The notes: generated by a model from the sequence alone, not told the origin. A DNA stretch of 64,000 nucleotides from CAVYOE01 sp963770155 (GCA_963770155.1 CAVYOE010000001.1:496001-560000); one strand, 5' to 3'; positions 18,502 to 27,134 are shown, counted from the stretch's first letter. Translations and numbers: made by a program.

Positions 18502-19386
18502 GTGCAGGTGATCGCGATTTTCGGTCCCACCGCGGTCGGCAAGACCGGGGTTGCGATCGCGCTCGGCGAGGCGTTTCGTGAGCGGGGGGAGGAGCCCGTT
18601 GCGCTCTCCTGCGATGCGATTCAGGTCTACGACGGTCTGCAAACGCTGAGCGGGGCCGCCACGGGCGAGGAGCAACGACGGCTCGAGCATCGCCTGCTCG
18701 CCTTCGTCCCGGTGAGCGAGGAGTTCAGCGCCGGACGGTTTGCCGAACTGGCCCACGGGGAGATCGATCAGCTGCTCGGGCAGGGCAAGCGCCCCGTCGT
18801 CGTCGGGGGAACGGGGCTCTATCTGCGCGCGGCCCTGTCGGAGCTCGAACTGCAGCCCCCGGTGCCGACAGCGGTGCGCAAAGAGGTCGAGCGCGATCTG
18901 GCCGAACGCAGCCCGGCGGCCCTGCATGCCGAGCTCGAGCCCGCGGTTGCCGCCACCGTCCACCCGCGCGACCGCAAGCGGATCGCCCGATGGACCGAGT
19001 TGCAGCGCGCCGGTATCGACCCTCCGGTCGGCGGGGACGAGCTGTGGACAGCGAGCCTGCGGCACCCGACCGTGCTCGTCGGCCTGACCATGGACCGGGA
19101 CCGCCTTGCGGAGCGGATCGATGCGCGGGTCGACCGTATGTGGGACGAGGGTGCCGCGGAGGAGGCCAGGCGCGCCGATGCGGCCGGTGCCTCGCGCACC
19201 GCCCGCGCCGCGCTCGGCTTCGACGCCTTTCTCTCGGGTGACATCGACGGGGTGAAGACGGCGCACCGGCAATATGCGCGCCGGCAGCTGAGCTGGATGC
19301 GGAAGATGAACGGCGTCGAGCTGGTCGATCGAACCGGGCTCAGCGACACCGAGGTCGCGTCGAAAATAGTCTCGAGGGTCGAATGA
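18502..19386 (+). CDS. miaA: tRNA dimethylallyltransferase
   Basis: Prenylates A37 of tRNAs reading UNN codons, the substrate for MiaB. Walker A is GPTAVGKT at the N-terminus, followed by DAIQVYDGL (usually DSxQVYRGL), VGGTGLYLRA, and the C-terminal YARRQLSWMRK substrate-binding motif. At 294 residues it is normal length. The GTG start lacks a clear ribosome site. The stop overlaps the dapF ATG (ATGA). Confidence 0.94.
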   Translation: MQVIAIFGPTAVGKTGVAIALGEAFRERGEEPVALSCDAIQVYDGLQTLSGAATGEEQRRLEHRLLAFVPVSEEFSAGRFAELAHGEIDQLLGQGKRPVVVGGTGLYLRAALSELELQPPVPTAVRKEVERDLAERSPAALHAELEPAVAATVHPRDRKRIARWTELQRAGIDPPVGGDELWTASLRHPTVLVGLTMDRDRLAERIDARVDRMWDEGAAEEARRADAAGASRTARAALGFDAFLSGDIDGVKTAHRQYARRQLSWMRKMNGVELVDRTGLSDTEVASKIVSRVE

Positions 19387-20228
19387 AGTTCGAGAAGTGG
19401 ACCGCGCTCGGCAACGAGTACGTGATCCTCGAGGCCGAGGCGCTTCCCTGGGAGCTGACCGCTGAGCGCATCCGGTCGATCTCCGATCCGGAGCGCGGGA
19501 TCGGCTCGGATGGTGTTCTGCTGCTCTCGCCGGGGGCCGAAGACGGAATCGTCGCGCAGCTTCGCATCTTCAATCCCGACGGTTCCGAGGCCGAGCTCTC
19601 GGGCAACGGCGCCCGGCAGGCTGTCCTCTATTTGAGGCAGCAGGGCTGGACCGACCGCGACGACTTCTCGATCAGGACCGCCGCCGGCGAGATCCGGGCA
19701 GCGATTACCGGTCCCGGCAGCGCCAGCCTGGAGATGGGGCGCGCCTCGACCAGCTCCAAGGATTTCCCCTCCGGGCCTCCCGACGGCAGGGGCAGTCTGA
19801 CTGTTGCCGGACGCGACTGGGCCTTCCAACATGTCTCGATCGGCAATCCCCAGTGTGCGGTCCCGGTGGACTCGCCGGAGGAGCTCGAGGGGCTTGACCT
19901 CGGCGAGATCGGCCCGGGGATCGAGAACCACCCCTTGTTCCCGAACCGCACCAACGTCTCTTTCTTCAGAGCCGAGGCCAGCCGCGTCCGCGCCCGCATC
20001 TTCGAGCGAGGCGTGGGGGAGACGATGAGCTCGGGCACAGGCGCCAGTGGCGCCGCTGTCGCCGCGCACCTGGCCGGCTCCTCCAGCCCGATCACGGTCG
20101 AGCTCGACGGCGGCGAACTCGAGGTGGAGATTTCGGGCGAGCTCGATGTCCGGCTCTCGGGCGTCGCCCAGCAACTCGAGTCGGGCGAGTTCGCGCCCGA
20201 GCTGATGCAGGCACTCGCCGACACATAA
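19383..20228 (+). CDS. dapF: Diaminopimelate epimerase homologue with both catalytic Cys replaced by Ser
   Basis: DapF family, 281 residues, expected to convert LL-DAP to meso-DAP. The two-domain fold signatures are clear: TALGNEYVI, NPDGSEAEL-GNGARQ, NPQCAVPV and ERGVGETM-GTGASG. The two general acid/base cysteines of the family fall at residues 73 and 217; here codon 19599-19601 is TCG (Ser73, in LSGNG) and codon 20031-20033 is TCG (Ser217, in SSGTG). Other substrate-contact residues (Asn, Glu, Arg of these motifs) are kept. The ATG overlaps the miaA stop; an LL-DAP aminotransferase gene follows. It may be an active Ser variant, a different epimerase, or an inactive copy. Confidence 0.9.
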   Translation: MKFEKWTALGNEYVILEAEALPWELTAERIRSISDPERGIGSDGVLLLSPGAEDGIVAQLRIFNPDGSEAELSGNGARQAVLYLRQQGWTDRDDFSIRTAAGEIRAAITGPGSASLEMGRASTSSKDFPSGPPDGRGSLTVAGRDWAFQHVSIGNPQCAVPVDSPEELEGLDLGEIGPGIENHPLFPNRTNVSFFRAEASRVRARIFERGVGETMSSGTGASGAAVAAHLAGSSSPITVELDGGELEVEISGELDVRLSGVAQQLESGEFAPELMQALADT

Positions 20229-20238
20229 CCTGAGACGC

Positions 20239-21429
20239 ATGGGAGCTCCTCAAGCGAAGAAGCGAGCGCGGGCCGAGCCGTCGAACCGGCTCGAGCGCAT
20301 GCCGCCGTACATGTTCGCCGAGCTCGAGAAGCGGGTTGCCGACAAGAGGGCGGCCGGGATCGACGTGATCAGCCTCGGTATCGGTGACCCCGACCAGCCG
20401 ACATTCCCACACATCATCGAGGCGATGCAGGGTGCTGTGGCAGACCCCGCCAACCAGAACTATCCGAGCAACCGCGGCCGCCAGGAGTTCCGCGCCGCCC
20501 TTGCGGGTTTCTATGACTCCCGGTTCGGCGTGGCGATCGACCCGGAAACCGAGGTGATTCCCGCAATCGGCGCCAAGGAATGCATCTACAACCTCTGCTT
20601 TGCGTTCATGGACGCCGAGGACGTTGCGCTCGCTTCCGACCCCGGCTACCCGGTGTACACGGGCGGGCCGGTCCTGGCGGGGGGCGAGGCGGTGGTGATG
20701 CCGCTCGTACCCGAGCTCGGCTTCGTGCCGGATCTCGAGGTCGTCGCCCGCGACAGCCTTGGCAACGAGCGGCTCATGTTCATCAACTACCCGAACAATC
20801 CCACCGGGGCGGTGGCGCCCGAGGGCTTTTTCGAGAGGGTGGTCGAGTTCGCCCGAGACAACGAGATCCTGGTGGTCCACGACAACGCCTACTCGGAAAC
20901 CACCTTCGACGGCTACGTGGCGCCGAGCTTCCTCGAGACCGAGGGCGCGAAGGAGGTCGGCGTCGAGGTCTTTTCCCTCTCGAAGGGCTTCAACATGACC
21001 GGGTGGCGCTGCGCGGCGATCCTCGGCAATGCGGAGGCGATCTCTACCTACTGGCGACTGAAGACAAACGTCGATTCCGGCCTGTTTGAGGCGATCCAGC
21101 TCGCTGGTGCAGCGGCGCTGACCGGGCCACGCAAGCCCGTCGAGGAGATGAACGCGATCTACAAGCGCCGCCGCGACCTGGTGGTCGGCGCGCTGCGGGA
21201 AATCGACATCGAGGTCGAGCCCCCTAAGGGCACGATCTACGTGTGGGCGCCGGTGCCCGAAGGCCATACCTCGACCACCTTCGCCGAGAAGGTGCTCGAG
21301 GACGCCGCGGTTGTGATTTCGCCAGGCTCGATGTACGGCCCCAGCGGTGAAGGTTTCTTCCGGATCTCGCTCACCGCCGATGACGAGCGGATCAGCGAGG
21401 CCGTGGAGCGAATCAGCGAACTCGATTAG
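20239..21429 (+). CDS. dapL: LL-diaminopimelate aminotransferase (class I PLP)
   Basis: Fold-type I aminotransferase of 396 residues resembling the bacterial direct-route LL-DAP aminotransferases. It begins RLERMPPYMFAELEKRV and has SLGIGDPDQPT, the pattern of that subfamily. The PLP lysine is in SLSKGFNMTGWR, and NNPTG and the distal Arg (FFRISLT) are present. The enzyme would make LL-DAP from tetrahydrodipicolinate in one step, bypassing the succinylase/acetylase branch. Location beside the DapF homologue supports this. ATG follows TAACCT (20226-20231) by 7 bases; the TAA is the dapF stop. Other amino-acid aminotransferase roles cannot be excluded. Confidence 0.85.
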   Translation: MGAPQAKKRARAEPSNRLERMPPYMFAELEKRVADKRAAGIDVISLGIGDPDQPTFPHIIEAMQGAVADPANQNYPSNRGRQEFRAALAGFYDSRFGVAIDPETEVIPAIGAKECIYNLCFAFMDAEDVALASDPGYPVYTGGPVLAGGEAVVMPLVPELGFVPDLEVVARDSLGNERLMFINYPNNPTGAVAPEGFFERVVEFARDNEILVVHDNAYSETTFDGYVAPSFLETEGAKEVGVEVFSLSKGFNMTGWRCAAILGNAEAISTYWRLKTNVDSGLFEAIQLAGAAALTGPRKPVEEMNAIYKRRRDLVVGALREIDIEVEPPKGTIYVWAPVPEGHTSTTFAEKVLEDAAVVISPGSMYGPSGEGFFRISLTADDERISEAVERISELD

Positions 21430-21438
21430 GCTGACGCC

Positions 21439-22308
21439 GTGACCATGATCGGCCGGTTGCTGCTTGCGAGCTTGCTTGCGCTCGTGCTGCTCGGCTCGGC
21501 GTTCACCGCCGGGGCGAGTGCCGCCTCGGCCAATCCCCGCCTCGCCGCGGTCAAGGACTTTGCCTTCGGGCTCGGGTCCGGGAATCTCGAAGGCGATATC
21601 TCGGCGAGGTTCGCGGGCTACGACCTGGTCTTCGTCGACGGGGAAGAAGCGAGCCCTCAGCAGATCGCGGAGCTCCAATCGACCGGCACGATCGTGATGG
21701 GGTATCTCAGCATCGGCACGATCGAGCCGTACAGGTCCTGGTACAAGCGCTTGAAGCCGTTCAGGTTGAAGCAGAAGTTCGAGGAGTTCGACGAGTTCTA
21801 CGCCAACGTCAAGGCGGCGGGGTACCGCAAGCGGATCGTGCGGATCGCCCGGGGAATCCTTGCCAAGGGCTTCGACGGGCTCTTCCTCGACAACGTCGAC
21901 ATGATCCAGCTCTTCCGGAAGCAGAAGCGCGGCATGCGCCGGCTGGTTCGCAGGCTCTCGAGCCTGGCTCACAGCCAGGGCAGGTTCCTGTTCGCCCAAA
22001 ACGGGGCCAATCTGATTGGCCCGATGCTTCCCTTCCTCGATGGCTGGAACCGGGAGGACGTCACCTGGAGCTACAACTTCGAACGCCGGACCTACTTCAG
22101 GCTGCCATCGGCCGACCGGACCCAGGCCCTCGCCGATCTGCAGCGGATTGGCTCATTCGGCCTGCTGACGCTCGCGACGGACTACACCGCAGGCGATGCG
22201 GAGGCCTTCAACGAGTCGGTCGGCAACGCCTGTGCGGTAGGCGCGATTCCATTCGTCAGCAACATCGAGCTGACCCGGATTCCGCAGCCGCCGCCTGCCT
22301 GCCCCTAG
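21439..22308 (+). CDS. Secreted GH114-like (TM1410-type) glycosidase
   Basis: Exported TIM-barrel protein of 289 residues. A signal peptide ends near ASA (residue 27-30). The barrel has LVFVDGEEAS, VMGYLSIGTIE with the strand-end acidic position, and GFDGLFLDNVDM, matching the family of endo-alpha-1,4-polygalactosaminidase-like proteins (GH114/DUF297). The true substrate is unknown. GTG follows TAGGCT (21427-21432) by 6 bases, and that TAG is the dapL stop codon. An 8-bp hairpin follows the gene. Confidence 0.8.
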   Translation: MTMIGRLLLASLLALVLLGSAFTAGASAASANPRLAAVKDFAFGLGSGNLEGDISARFAGYDLVFVDGEEASPQQIAELQSTGTIVMGYLSIGTIEPYRSWYKRLKPFRLKQKFEEFDEFYANVKAAGYRKRIVRIARGILAKGFDGLFLDNVDMIQLFRKQKRGMRRLVRRLSSLAHSQGRFLFAQNGANLIGPMLPFLDGWNREDVTWSYNFERRTYFRLPSADRTQALADLQRIGSFGLLTLATDYTAGDAEAFNESVGNACAVGAIPFVSNIELTRIPQPPPACP

Positions 22309-22339
22309 TGTGATCTGGGCCACCCGTGCGGGACCCTCG

Positions 22340-22359
22340 ACCGGCATGGAGATGCCGGT
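22340..22359. terminator. Hairpin between GH114-like gene and hflX
   Basis: Perfect inverted repeat, 8-base arms (22340-22347, 22352-22359) and a 4-base loop. No T-run follows; it could terminate the upstream transcript weakly. It lies 13 bases before the hflX -10 hexamer. Confidence 0.4.
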
Positions 22360-22384
22360 GAATGCGGGTCGTACCATCTAGGCA

Positions 22385-23740
22385 GTGCAGCGAAACCGAA
22401 ACGGCCGCAGGGCCGAGAGCCGTTACTCCGCCGCCCCCAACGGGCCGGGCGGGTCGGACTCCGGGCTGGTCAATCCGAGGGCACGGCAGCGCGCCCTGGC
22501 CATCGCGGCCGCGCCCGACAAGAACGGCCGCGATCCACTGGCAGAGCTCAAGGAATTGCTTCACACGGCCGGAGTCGCGACTGCTGGGGAGCTCGTCCAG
22601 TTCCGCGACCGCCCCGATCCCAACCTCTATCTGGGCAAGGGAAAGCTCGCGGAACTGAAGGCGGAGGTCGCGCGCAGCGACGCCAATCTGGTCGCTTGCG
22701 ACGACGAGCTCGAGCCGCGCCAGGAGCGCAATCTCGAGGCCGAGCTCGGCGTCCCCGTGATCGACCGTACGGCGGTCATCCTCGACATCTTTGCCGACCA
22801 CGCCCACACCGCCGAGGGCAAGCTCCAGGTCGAGCTGGCACAGCTGGAGTACAACATGGCTCGCATGCGGGGCCTCTGGACCCACCTCGAGCGCCTCGGC
22901 GCCGGCCGGGTGGACGGCGGGATCGGCACCAGGGGCCCGGGTGAGTCGCAGATCGAGACGGACCGACGCCTCGCGCGCGACCGGATCACCGCACTTCGCC
23001 GCCGGCTGCAGCGCCTCGAGGCCAACCGGGATCTGATGCGCTCGGAGCGGAGCCAGGCAGCGTTGCCGACGATCGCGCTTGCCGGCTACACGAACGCGGG
23101 CAAGTCCTCGTTGATGAACGCGCTCACCGGCGCCGAGGTCGGGGTGGGGGAGAGGCTCTTTCACACGCTCGACCCGACCACGCGGTCGTTCAGACACGAA
23201 GGACGACAGCTGCTCCTCACGGACACGGTCGGCTTCATCCGCAAGCTGCCCCATCAGTTGGTGGAGGCCTTCAAGGCCACCCTGGAGGAGACCGCAAGGT
23301 CCGACCTGATCTTGCACGTGGTCGACGGCTCCGAATCGGAAGCTGAGCGCAAGGACGCAATCGCCGCGGCCGACGCCGCCCTCGAGGAGATCGGCGCCGG
23401 AGAGCGGCCGCGGTTGGTGGCGCTCAACAAGGTCGATCTTCTGAGCGCCGAGGAGGCCGGCGAGCTTGCCCTGCACCATCCCGATGCAATCCTGGTGTCT
23501 GCTGCGACAGGAGAGGGCCTGGAAGAGCTCGCCGCACGCCTCGCCTCCCTCGTCACGGCGGGGCTGAAGGAGGTCGAGTTGCTGGTGCCTTACGAGCACG
23601 GCGAGCGGCTCTCCGAGCTGCACCGGCTCGCGGGCGACCTGGAGCGGGAGGACCTCGCCGAGGGCGTGCTCGTCCGCGCCCGTCTGCCCCGCGAGGTCGC
23701 CGACCGCTACGCCGATCTGGCTGTCAACGGCCATCGCTGA
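22385..23740 (+). CDS. hflX: GTPase HflX
   Basis: Ribosome-associated GTPase that splits stalled or heat-damaged ribosomes in characterised bacteria. The N-terminal glycine-rich HflX domain contains RGPGESQIETDRR. The G domain follows: G1 GYTNAGKSS, G3 DTVGF, G4 NKVD. At 451 residues it is normal. GTG follows TACCAT (22372-22377) by 7 bases. dut begins 7 bases after its stop. Confidence 0.94.
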   Translation: MQRNRNGRRAESRYSAAPNGPGGSDSGLVNPRARQRALAIAAAPDKNGRDPLAELKELLHTAGVATAGELVQFRDRPDPNLYLGKGKLAELKAEVARSDANLVACDDELEPRQERNLEAELGVPVIDRTAVILDIFADHAHTAEGKLQVELAQLEYNMARMRGLWTHLERLGAGRVDGGIGTRGPGESQIETDRRLARDRITALRRRLQRLEANRDLMRSERSQAALPTIALAGYTNAGKSSLMNALTGAEVGVGERLFHTLDPTTRSFRHEGRQLLLTDTVGFIRKLPHQLVEAFKATLEETARSDLILHVVDGSESEAERKDAIAAADAALEEIGAGERPRLVALNKVDLLSAEEAGELALHHPDAILVSAATGEGLEELAARLASLVTAGLKEVELLVPYEHGERLSELHRLAGDLEREDLAEGVLVRARLPREVADRYADLAVNGHR

Positions 23741-23747
23741 TCCGGGC

Positions 23748-24179
23748 GTGCAGCTCCGCTTCGTCAAGTTGAACGCCGACGCGAGGCTTCCTAGCCGCGC
23801 CAACCCGGGCGATGCCGGCACCGACCTTCACGCTGCGGAACAGGTGAGGATCGGTCCGGGTGAGAGAGCCGCCGTCGGTACCGGCCTCGCGGTGGAGATC
23901 CCCCCTGGCCATGCGGGGCTGGTCCTGCCTCGCAGCGGGCTGGCGCTCGAGCACGGCATCGCTTTGGTCAATGCGCCCGGCCTTATCGACTCCGGCTATC
24001 GCGGCGAACTGCGGGTGCTGCTGCTCAACACCGATCGCGACAACGAGTTCGCGGTCGAGGTGGGCGACCGAATCGCCCAGCTGCTCCTCACTCCGTATGC
24101 AGAGGTGGTCCCGGTCGAAGCGACGGAGCTCGAAGCCTCGATCCGCGGCGATTCGGGCTTCGGTTCTTCGGGCGTCTGA
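23748..24179 (+). CDS. dut: Deoxyuridine 5'-triphosphate nucleotidohydrolase
   Basis: Trimeric dUTPase of 143 residues. All five motifs are present in order, including NPGDAGTDL, PRSGLALEHGI, the uracil loop GLIDSGYRGEL and the C-terminal P-loop-like RGDSGFGSSG. The GTG start lies 7 bases after the hflX stop, suggesting co-transcription. Confidence 0.95.
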   Translation: MQLRFVKLNADARLPSRANPGDAGTDLHAAEQVRIGPGERAAVGTGLAVEIPPGHAGLVLPRSGLALEHGIALVNAPGLIDSGYRGELRVLLLNTDRDNEFAVEVGDRIAQLLLTPYAEVVPVEATELEASIRGDSGFGSSGV

Positions 24180-24192
24180 GCGGCGGGAAGCC

Positions 24193-24705
24193 CTACTCGC
24201 AGAAGGCGATGTAGGGAACGCCGAGCACAGTCGCCTTCTTGCTCTCGGTGCTTACCCCGAACATGATCTTGCCGCCGTCACTCTTCGGAATCCGAACCAG
24301 GGTCAGCAGAAACGTCTCGTCGGTGCTGTGGTCGACCGTGGCGGCCGGGAATGCCGACCTGATCTCCTCGATCGTTGCCCCGATCCCGACTCCGCGCGCA
24401 ATTCCGCCCCGGCGGACAAGGATGCTGCGCACTCGGCGAGGGTCTTTGAGGGTGAACTCGACGCTGCCGCGCAGCGGTTGCTTCAGCGGCGCCGACCGCG
24501 TATTCGGACCGCCGAGCTCGCAGCCGCCGCGGATCCTGCCGATCAACTCACGCTCGAAGAGCCGCTGGTAGCGAGCGCCGAGCTTGATCCCGTCCACGCC
24601 GGAGCCGGTGACCTTCTTCGGCTCCGCGGGGGTGATCGACTGGGCCGGTATCGCCAATGCCAGGGCAGCGATCGTCGCCAGGCAGAAGATGCCCCGCCGG
24701 CGCAT
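24193..24705 (-). CDS. Secreted hypothetical protein, 170 aa
   Basis: No family recognised. A signal peptide (about residues 1-23, ending AQS) is followed by a domain with GVDGIKLGARY near the N-terminus and GVGIGATIEEIRSAFPAA, a pattern of small exported beta-alpha repeat domains (PASTA/BLIP-like folds look similar, but I cannot assign it). It ends with a Cys (AFCE). It starts 2 bases after the lemA stop, so it is probably in the same transcript. Confidence 0.7.
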   Translation of the reverse strand: MRRRGIFCLATIAALALAIPAQSITPAEPKKVTGSGVDGIKLGARYQRLFERELIGRIRGGCELGGPNTRSAPLKQPLRGSVEFTLKDPRRVRSILVRRGGIARGVGIGATIEEIRSAFPAATVDHSTDETFLLTLVRIPKSDGGKIMFGVSTESKKATVLGVPYIAFCE

Positions 24706-24707
24706 TG

Positions 24708-25331
24708 TTAACCGGTGGGCTGCTGCCCGGGGTCGCCGGCGGGCTGGCCTGCCTGGCCGCCGCCTCCAGCCTGGTCGGCGAACGAGACCTGGGGGACCTC
24801 GCGGTCGGACGCCACCTCGATCTCGAAGAACTCGCGGTCCTCGAACCCTGAGGTATTGGCCACGATCGAGTTCGGGAACACCTGAATCTGGGTGTTGTAG
24901 GACTGCACGTTCGAGTTGTAGATCCGCCGCGCGGCCTGGATCTCGTCCTCGAGCTCGTTCAGGTTGTTCTGGAGCTGCTGGAAGTTCTCGGTTGCTCGCA
25001 GGTCGGGGTACTGCTCGGCGACGACCCGAAGGTTGCCGAGCGCTCCGGCCAGGGTCGACTCGGCCTTGGCCACGTCCTCGACCCCGGTGGCGCGCATGGC
25101 CTCGGCGCGGGCGCGGGTGACGTTCTCGAAGGTCTGACGTTCGTGGGAGGCGTAGCCCTTGACCGCCTCAACCAGGTTCGGGATCAGATCGTGCCGCCGC
25201 TTCAACTGGACGTCGATGCCGCTCCAGGCTTCGTCTACCCGGTTGCGGCTGCCGATCATGCGGTTGCGGGTAACGATGTACCAGAGGGCGGCGGCGACGA
25301 GGACGCCGACGACGATCAAGACGATCAGCAT
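24708..25331 (-). CDS. LemA family protein
   Basis: Membrane protein of 207 residues: one N-terminal TM helix (about 2-20), then the long helical LemA core with RVDEAWSGIDVQLKRRHDLIPNLVE (conserved Leu/Ile-Pro-Asn) and a C-terminal Gly/Gln-rich tail. The cellular role is not established. ATG follows TAGGAT by 6 bases (ATCCTA at 25338-25343 on the plus strand), and that TAG is the stop of the upstream small gene. Confidence 0.92.
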   Translation of the reverse strand: MLIVLIVVGVLVAAALWYIVTRNRMIGSRNRVDEAWSGIDVQLKRRHDLIPNLVEAVKGYASHERQTFENVTRARAEAMRATGVEDVAKAESTLAGALGNLRVVAEQYPDLRATENFQQLQNNLNELEDEIQAARRIYNSNVQSYNTQIQVFPNSIVANTSGFEDREFFEIEVASDREVPQVSFADQAGGGGQAGQPAGDPGQQPTG

Positions 25332-25340
25332 GGGGCCATC

Positions 25341-25640
25341 CTACTTGTCGACAGCCCAGCCGCGCTCGCGGATGAACTCAGCGACGGCGTCCGGTTTGTC
25401 GGTGATCACGTAGGCGTCGACGATCGCGCCCTCGGTGTTGATCGTGATCGAGAGGCCGCTCTGAACCGGCCGCAGCTTGCTGATCGGAGCAATTGGCCGA
25501 CCCGAGCCCATCCGCGGCTTCACCCGCCCAGTTGCGATCCGATGCACCGCCGGATGGGCTTCGAGCGAATCAAGCAGCTTGCGGTAGCCCTTGCGCGAGC
25601 TGTGCTTATGGTGAGTCTTACGTCCGGCCTTGCGGGCCAT
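25341..25640 (-). CDS. Small basic protein, DUF2103-like
   Basis: 99-residue soluble protein. The N-terminus is rich in Lys/His/Arg (GRKTHHKHSSRKGYRKLL), which could bind metal or nucleic acid, and the C-terminal half is an alpha/beta fold (ITINTEGAIVDAYVITDK). It resembles the DUF2103 predicted metal-binding family, but I am unsure. It begins one base after the gatD stop, so it is likely the next gene of the murT-gatD operon. Confidence 0.7.
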   Translation of the reverse strand: MARKAGRKTHHKHSSRKGYRKLLDSLEAHPAVHRIATGRVKPRMGSGRPIAPISKLRPVQSGLSITINTEGAIVDAYVITDKPDAVAEFIRERGWAVDK

Positions 25641-25641
25641 C

Positions 25642-26391
25642 TCAGCCGGCCCTGGCCGCGTGCAGGGCGGCGTCGTGAGCCGCCGTCTCGAGCTCATCGT
25701 CGAGGGGGCCGAGCTCGGGCACGGATCCCGTCCGGCGCTCCAGAGCAAGGGCGATCAGCCGATCGGCGAGCCAGGCGTTCTTGGGCAGGAGCGGGCCGTG
25801 CAGGTAGGTGCCGATCATGTTGGCTTTGCGCACGCCTTCGAACCCGTCGCGGCCGTTGTTGCCGTGGCCGCTGATCACCCGGCCGAGCGGTTCGCCGCCC
25901 TCTCCCAGGTAGGTCCGGCCGCCGTGATTCTCAAACCCCGCCAGCACCCCGGGCCCGTCGCCGAGATCGGTCTCGATTGCGACGTTGCCGATCAGACGTG
26001 GCCCGGGCTCGCGAACGGTCTCCAGGTCGGCAAGGCCGAGGCCCTCGATCCGTCGCTCCCCGAGCTGGTAGCTGTGTCCCAGCAACTGGTAGCCGCCGCA
26101 GACAGCGAGCAGGACGGCGCCGTCGCCGACTGCGGACGCAAGGCCCTCACGTTTGGTCGCGACCATGTCCTCGGCAACGATCACCTGGTCGCGATCCTGC
26201 CCACCCCCGACATAGATCAGGTCGTGGGTCCCGGGGTCGAAGGAGTCGCCGGGGCCGGCGGCTGCATAGGAGAAGCCGATCCCGCGCCATTCGCAGCGAC
26301 GCTGCATGAAGAGGATGTTGCCGCGGTCGGCGTAGATGTTCATCTGCTCGGGATAGAGCGCGAGCAGGCGCAATTCTGGCTCCGGGCTCAT
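25642..26391 (-). CDS. gatD: Lipid II isoglutaminyl synthase, glutaminase subunit GatD
   Basis: Class I glutamine amidotransferase-like subunit (CobB/CobQ type), 249 residues, that feeds ammonia to MurT for amidation of D-Glu in the peptidoglycan stem. The catalytic Cys is in LAVCGGYQLLG (about residue 95) and the His in GTYLHGPLL (about residue 190). The N-terminal ALYPEQMNIYADRGN is typical of GatD. Its ATG overlaps the stop of the preceding methyltransferase gene (ATGA). Confidence 0.93.
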   Translation of the reverse strand: MSPEPELRLLALYPEQMNIYADRGNILFMQRRCEWRGIGFSYAAAGPGDSFDPGTHDLIYVGGGQDRDQVIVAEDMVATKREGLASAVGDGAVLLAVCGGYQLLGHSYQLGERRIEGLGLADLETVREPGPRLIGNVAIETDLGDGPGVLAGFENHGGRTYLGEGGEPLGRVISGHGNNGRDGFEGVRKANMIGTYLHGPLLPKNAWLADRLIALALERRTGSVPELGPLDDELETAAHDAALHAARAG

Positions 26392-27134
26392 CGCTTCTCG
26401 AACACCACCGCGACCGACTCGGCGTGGCCGGGATCAGGCCGGATCGGCAACCGCTCAACAGGGATGAGTCCAGCGGGACGCGCCTCTTCCTCGAGCCGCG
26501 CAGCGTCGAGCACGTCGAGGTGGTCGCTGTGGCGCTCCTCGGTGATGGCTCCCTCTGGGTCTACCCGTTGCCGAAAGCGTTCGACGACGACGCCGCGGCC
26601 CCGCTCTGCAACGCCGAGTGGCCGGCTGGAGAAGACCCAGCCGTCAACCTCGAGCACATCGGGGAGAGGGTCGGTCTCGTCCTGCGGCCGCTCCTCGTGC
26701 CAAGCACCCTCCTCGACAAGCGCAAAGGCGGCCCGCCCACCGCGGTCCAGGTGCGCAGCCGCAGAGCGCAGGACGGAGAGGCGGTCGGCCGCCTCTCCGA
26801 CATGCTGAATCAGCTGCAGCGGCGCGATCACGAGCCCGAACGTGCGCTTCAAGTCGAGCCGGCGGACGTCGCCGACCAGCGCCTGCACCTCGAACTGCTC
26901 CTGCGACGCGCGCTGGTTGAGCGTGTCCACCAGTACCGCCCGGCTGTCCACACCGAGTACCTCGTGGCCGTGGCGTGCCAGGTGCAGCGCGACCCTGCCA
27001 GTGCCGCAGCCGAGTTCGAGGATCGGCCCATCCGCACCGCCGGCGAGCGCCTCCCACACGGGAAGGTCCGTGGCCGCCGCACCGCACTCGAGGTCGTGCC
27101 AAACGACCTCGGGAGCTTCACTCCCAGTACTCAC
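26388..27134 (-). CDS. Class I SAM-dependent methyltransferase within murT-gatD operon
   Basis: 248-residue Rossmann methyltransferase with motif I LELGCGTGRVALHLA, motif II acidic GVDS and motif IV LVIAPLQLIQH. GTG 27134 overlaps the murT end by 17 bases, and its stop overlaps the gatD start by 4, so it is embedded in the operon. The substrate is unknown. Position between the two subunits of lipid II amidotransferase hints at a wall-precursor or linked small-molecule substrate, which is inference only. Confidence 0.88.
   Translation of the reverse strand: MSTGSEAPEVVWHDLECGAAATDLPVWEALAGGADGPILELGCGTGRVALHLARHGHEVLGVDSRAVLVDTLNQRASQEQFEVQALVGDVRRLDLKRTFGLVIAPLQLIQHVGEAADRLSVLRSAAAHLDRGGRAAFALVEEGAWHEERPQDETDPLPDVLEVDGWVFSSRPLGVAERGRGVVVERFRQRVDPEGAITEERHSDHLDVLDAARLEEEARPAGLIPVERLPIRPDPGHAESVAVVFEKR

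Noticed and set aside
16459..22000. Several 450-640 codon minus-strand frames
   Set aside because: Each mirrors miaB, miaA, dapF, dapL or the GH114 gene and translates to composition-biased sequence without motifs.
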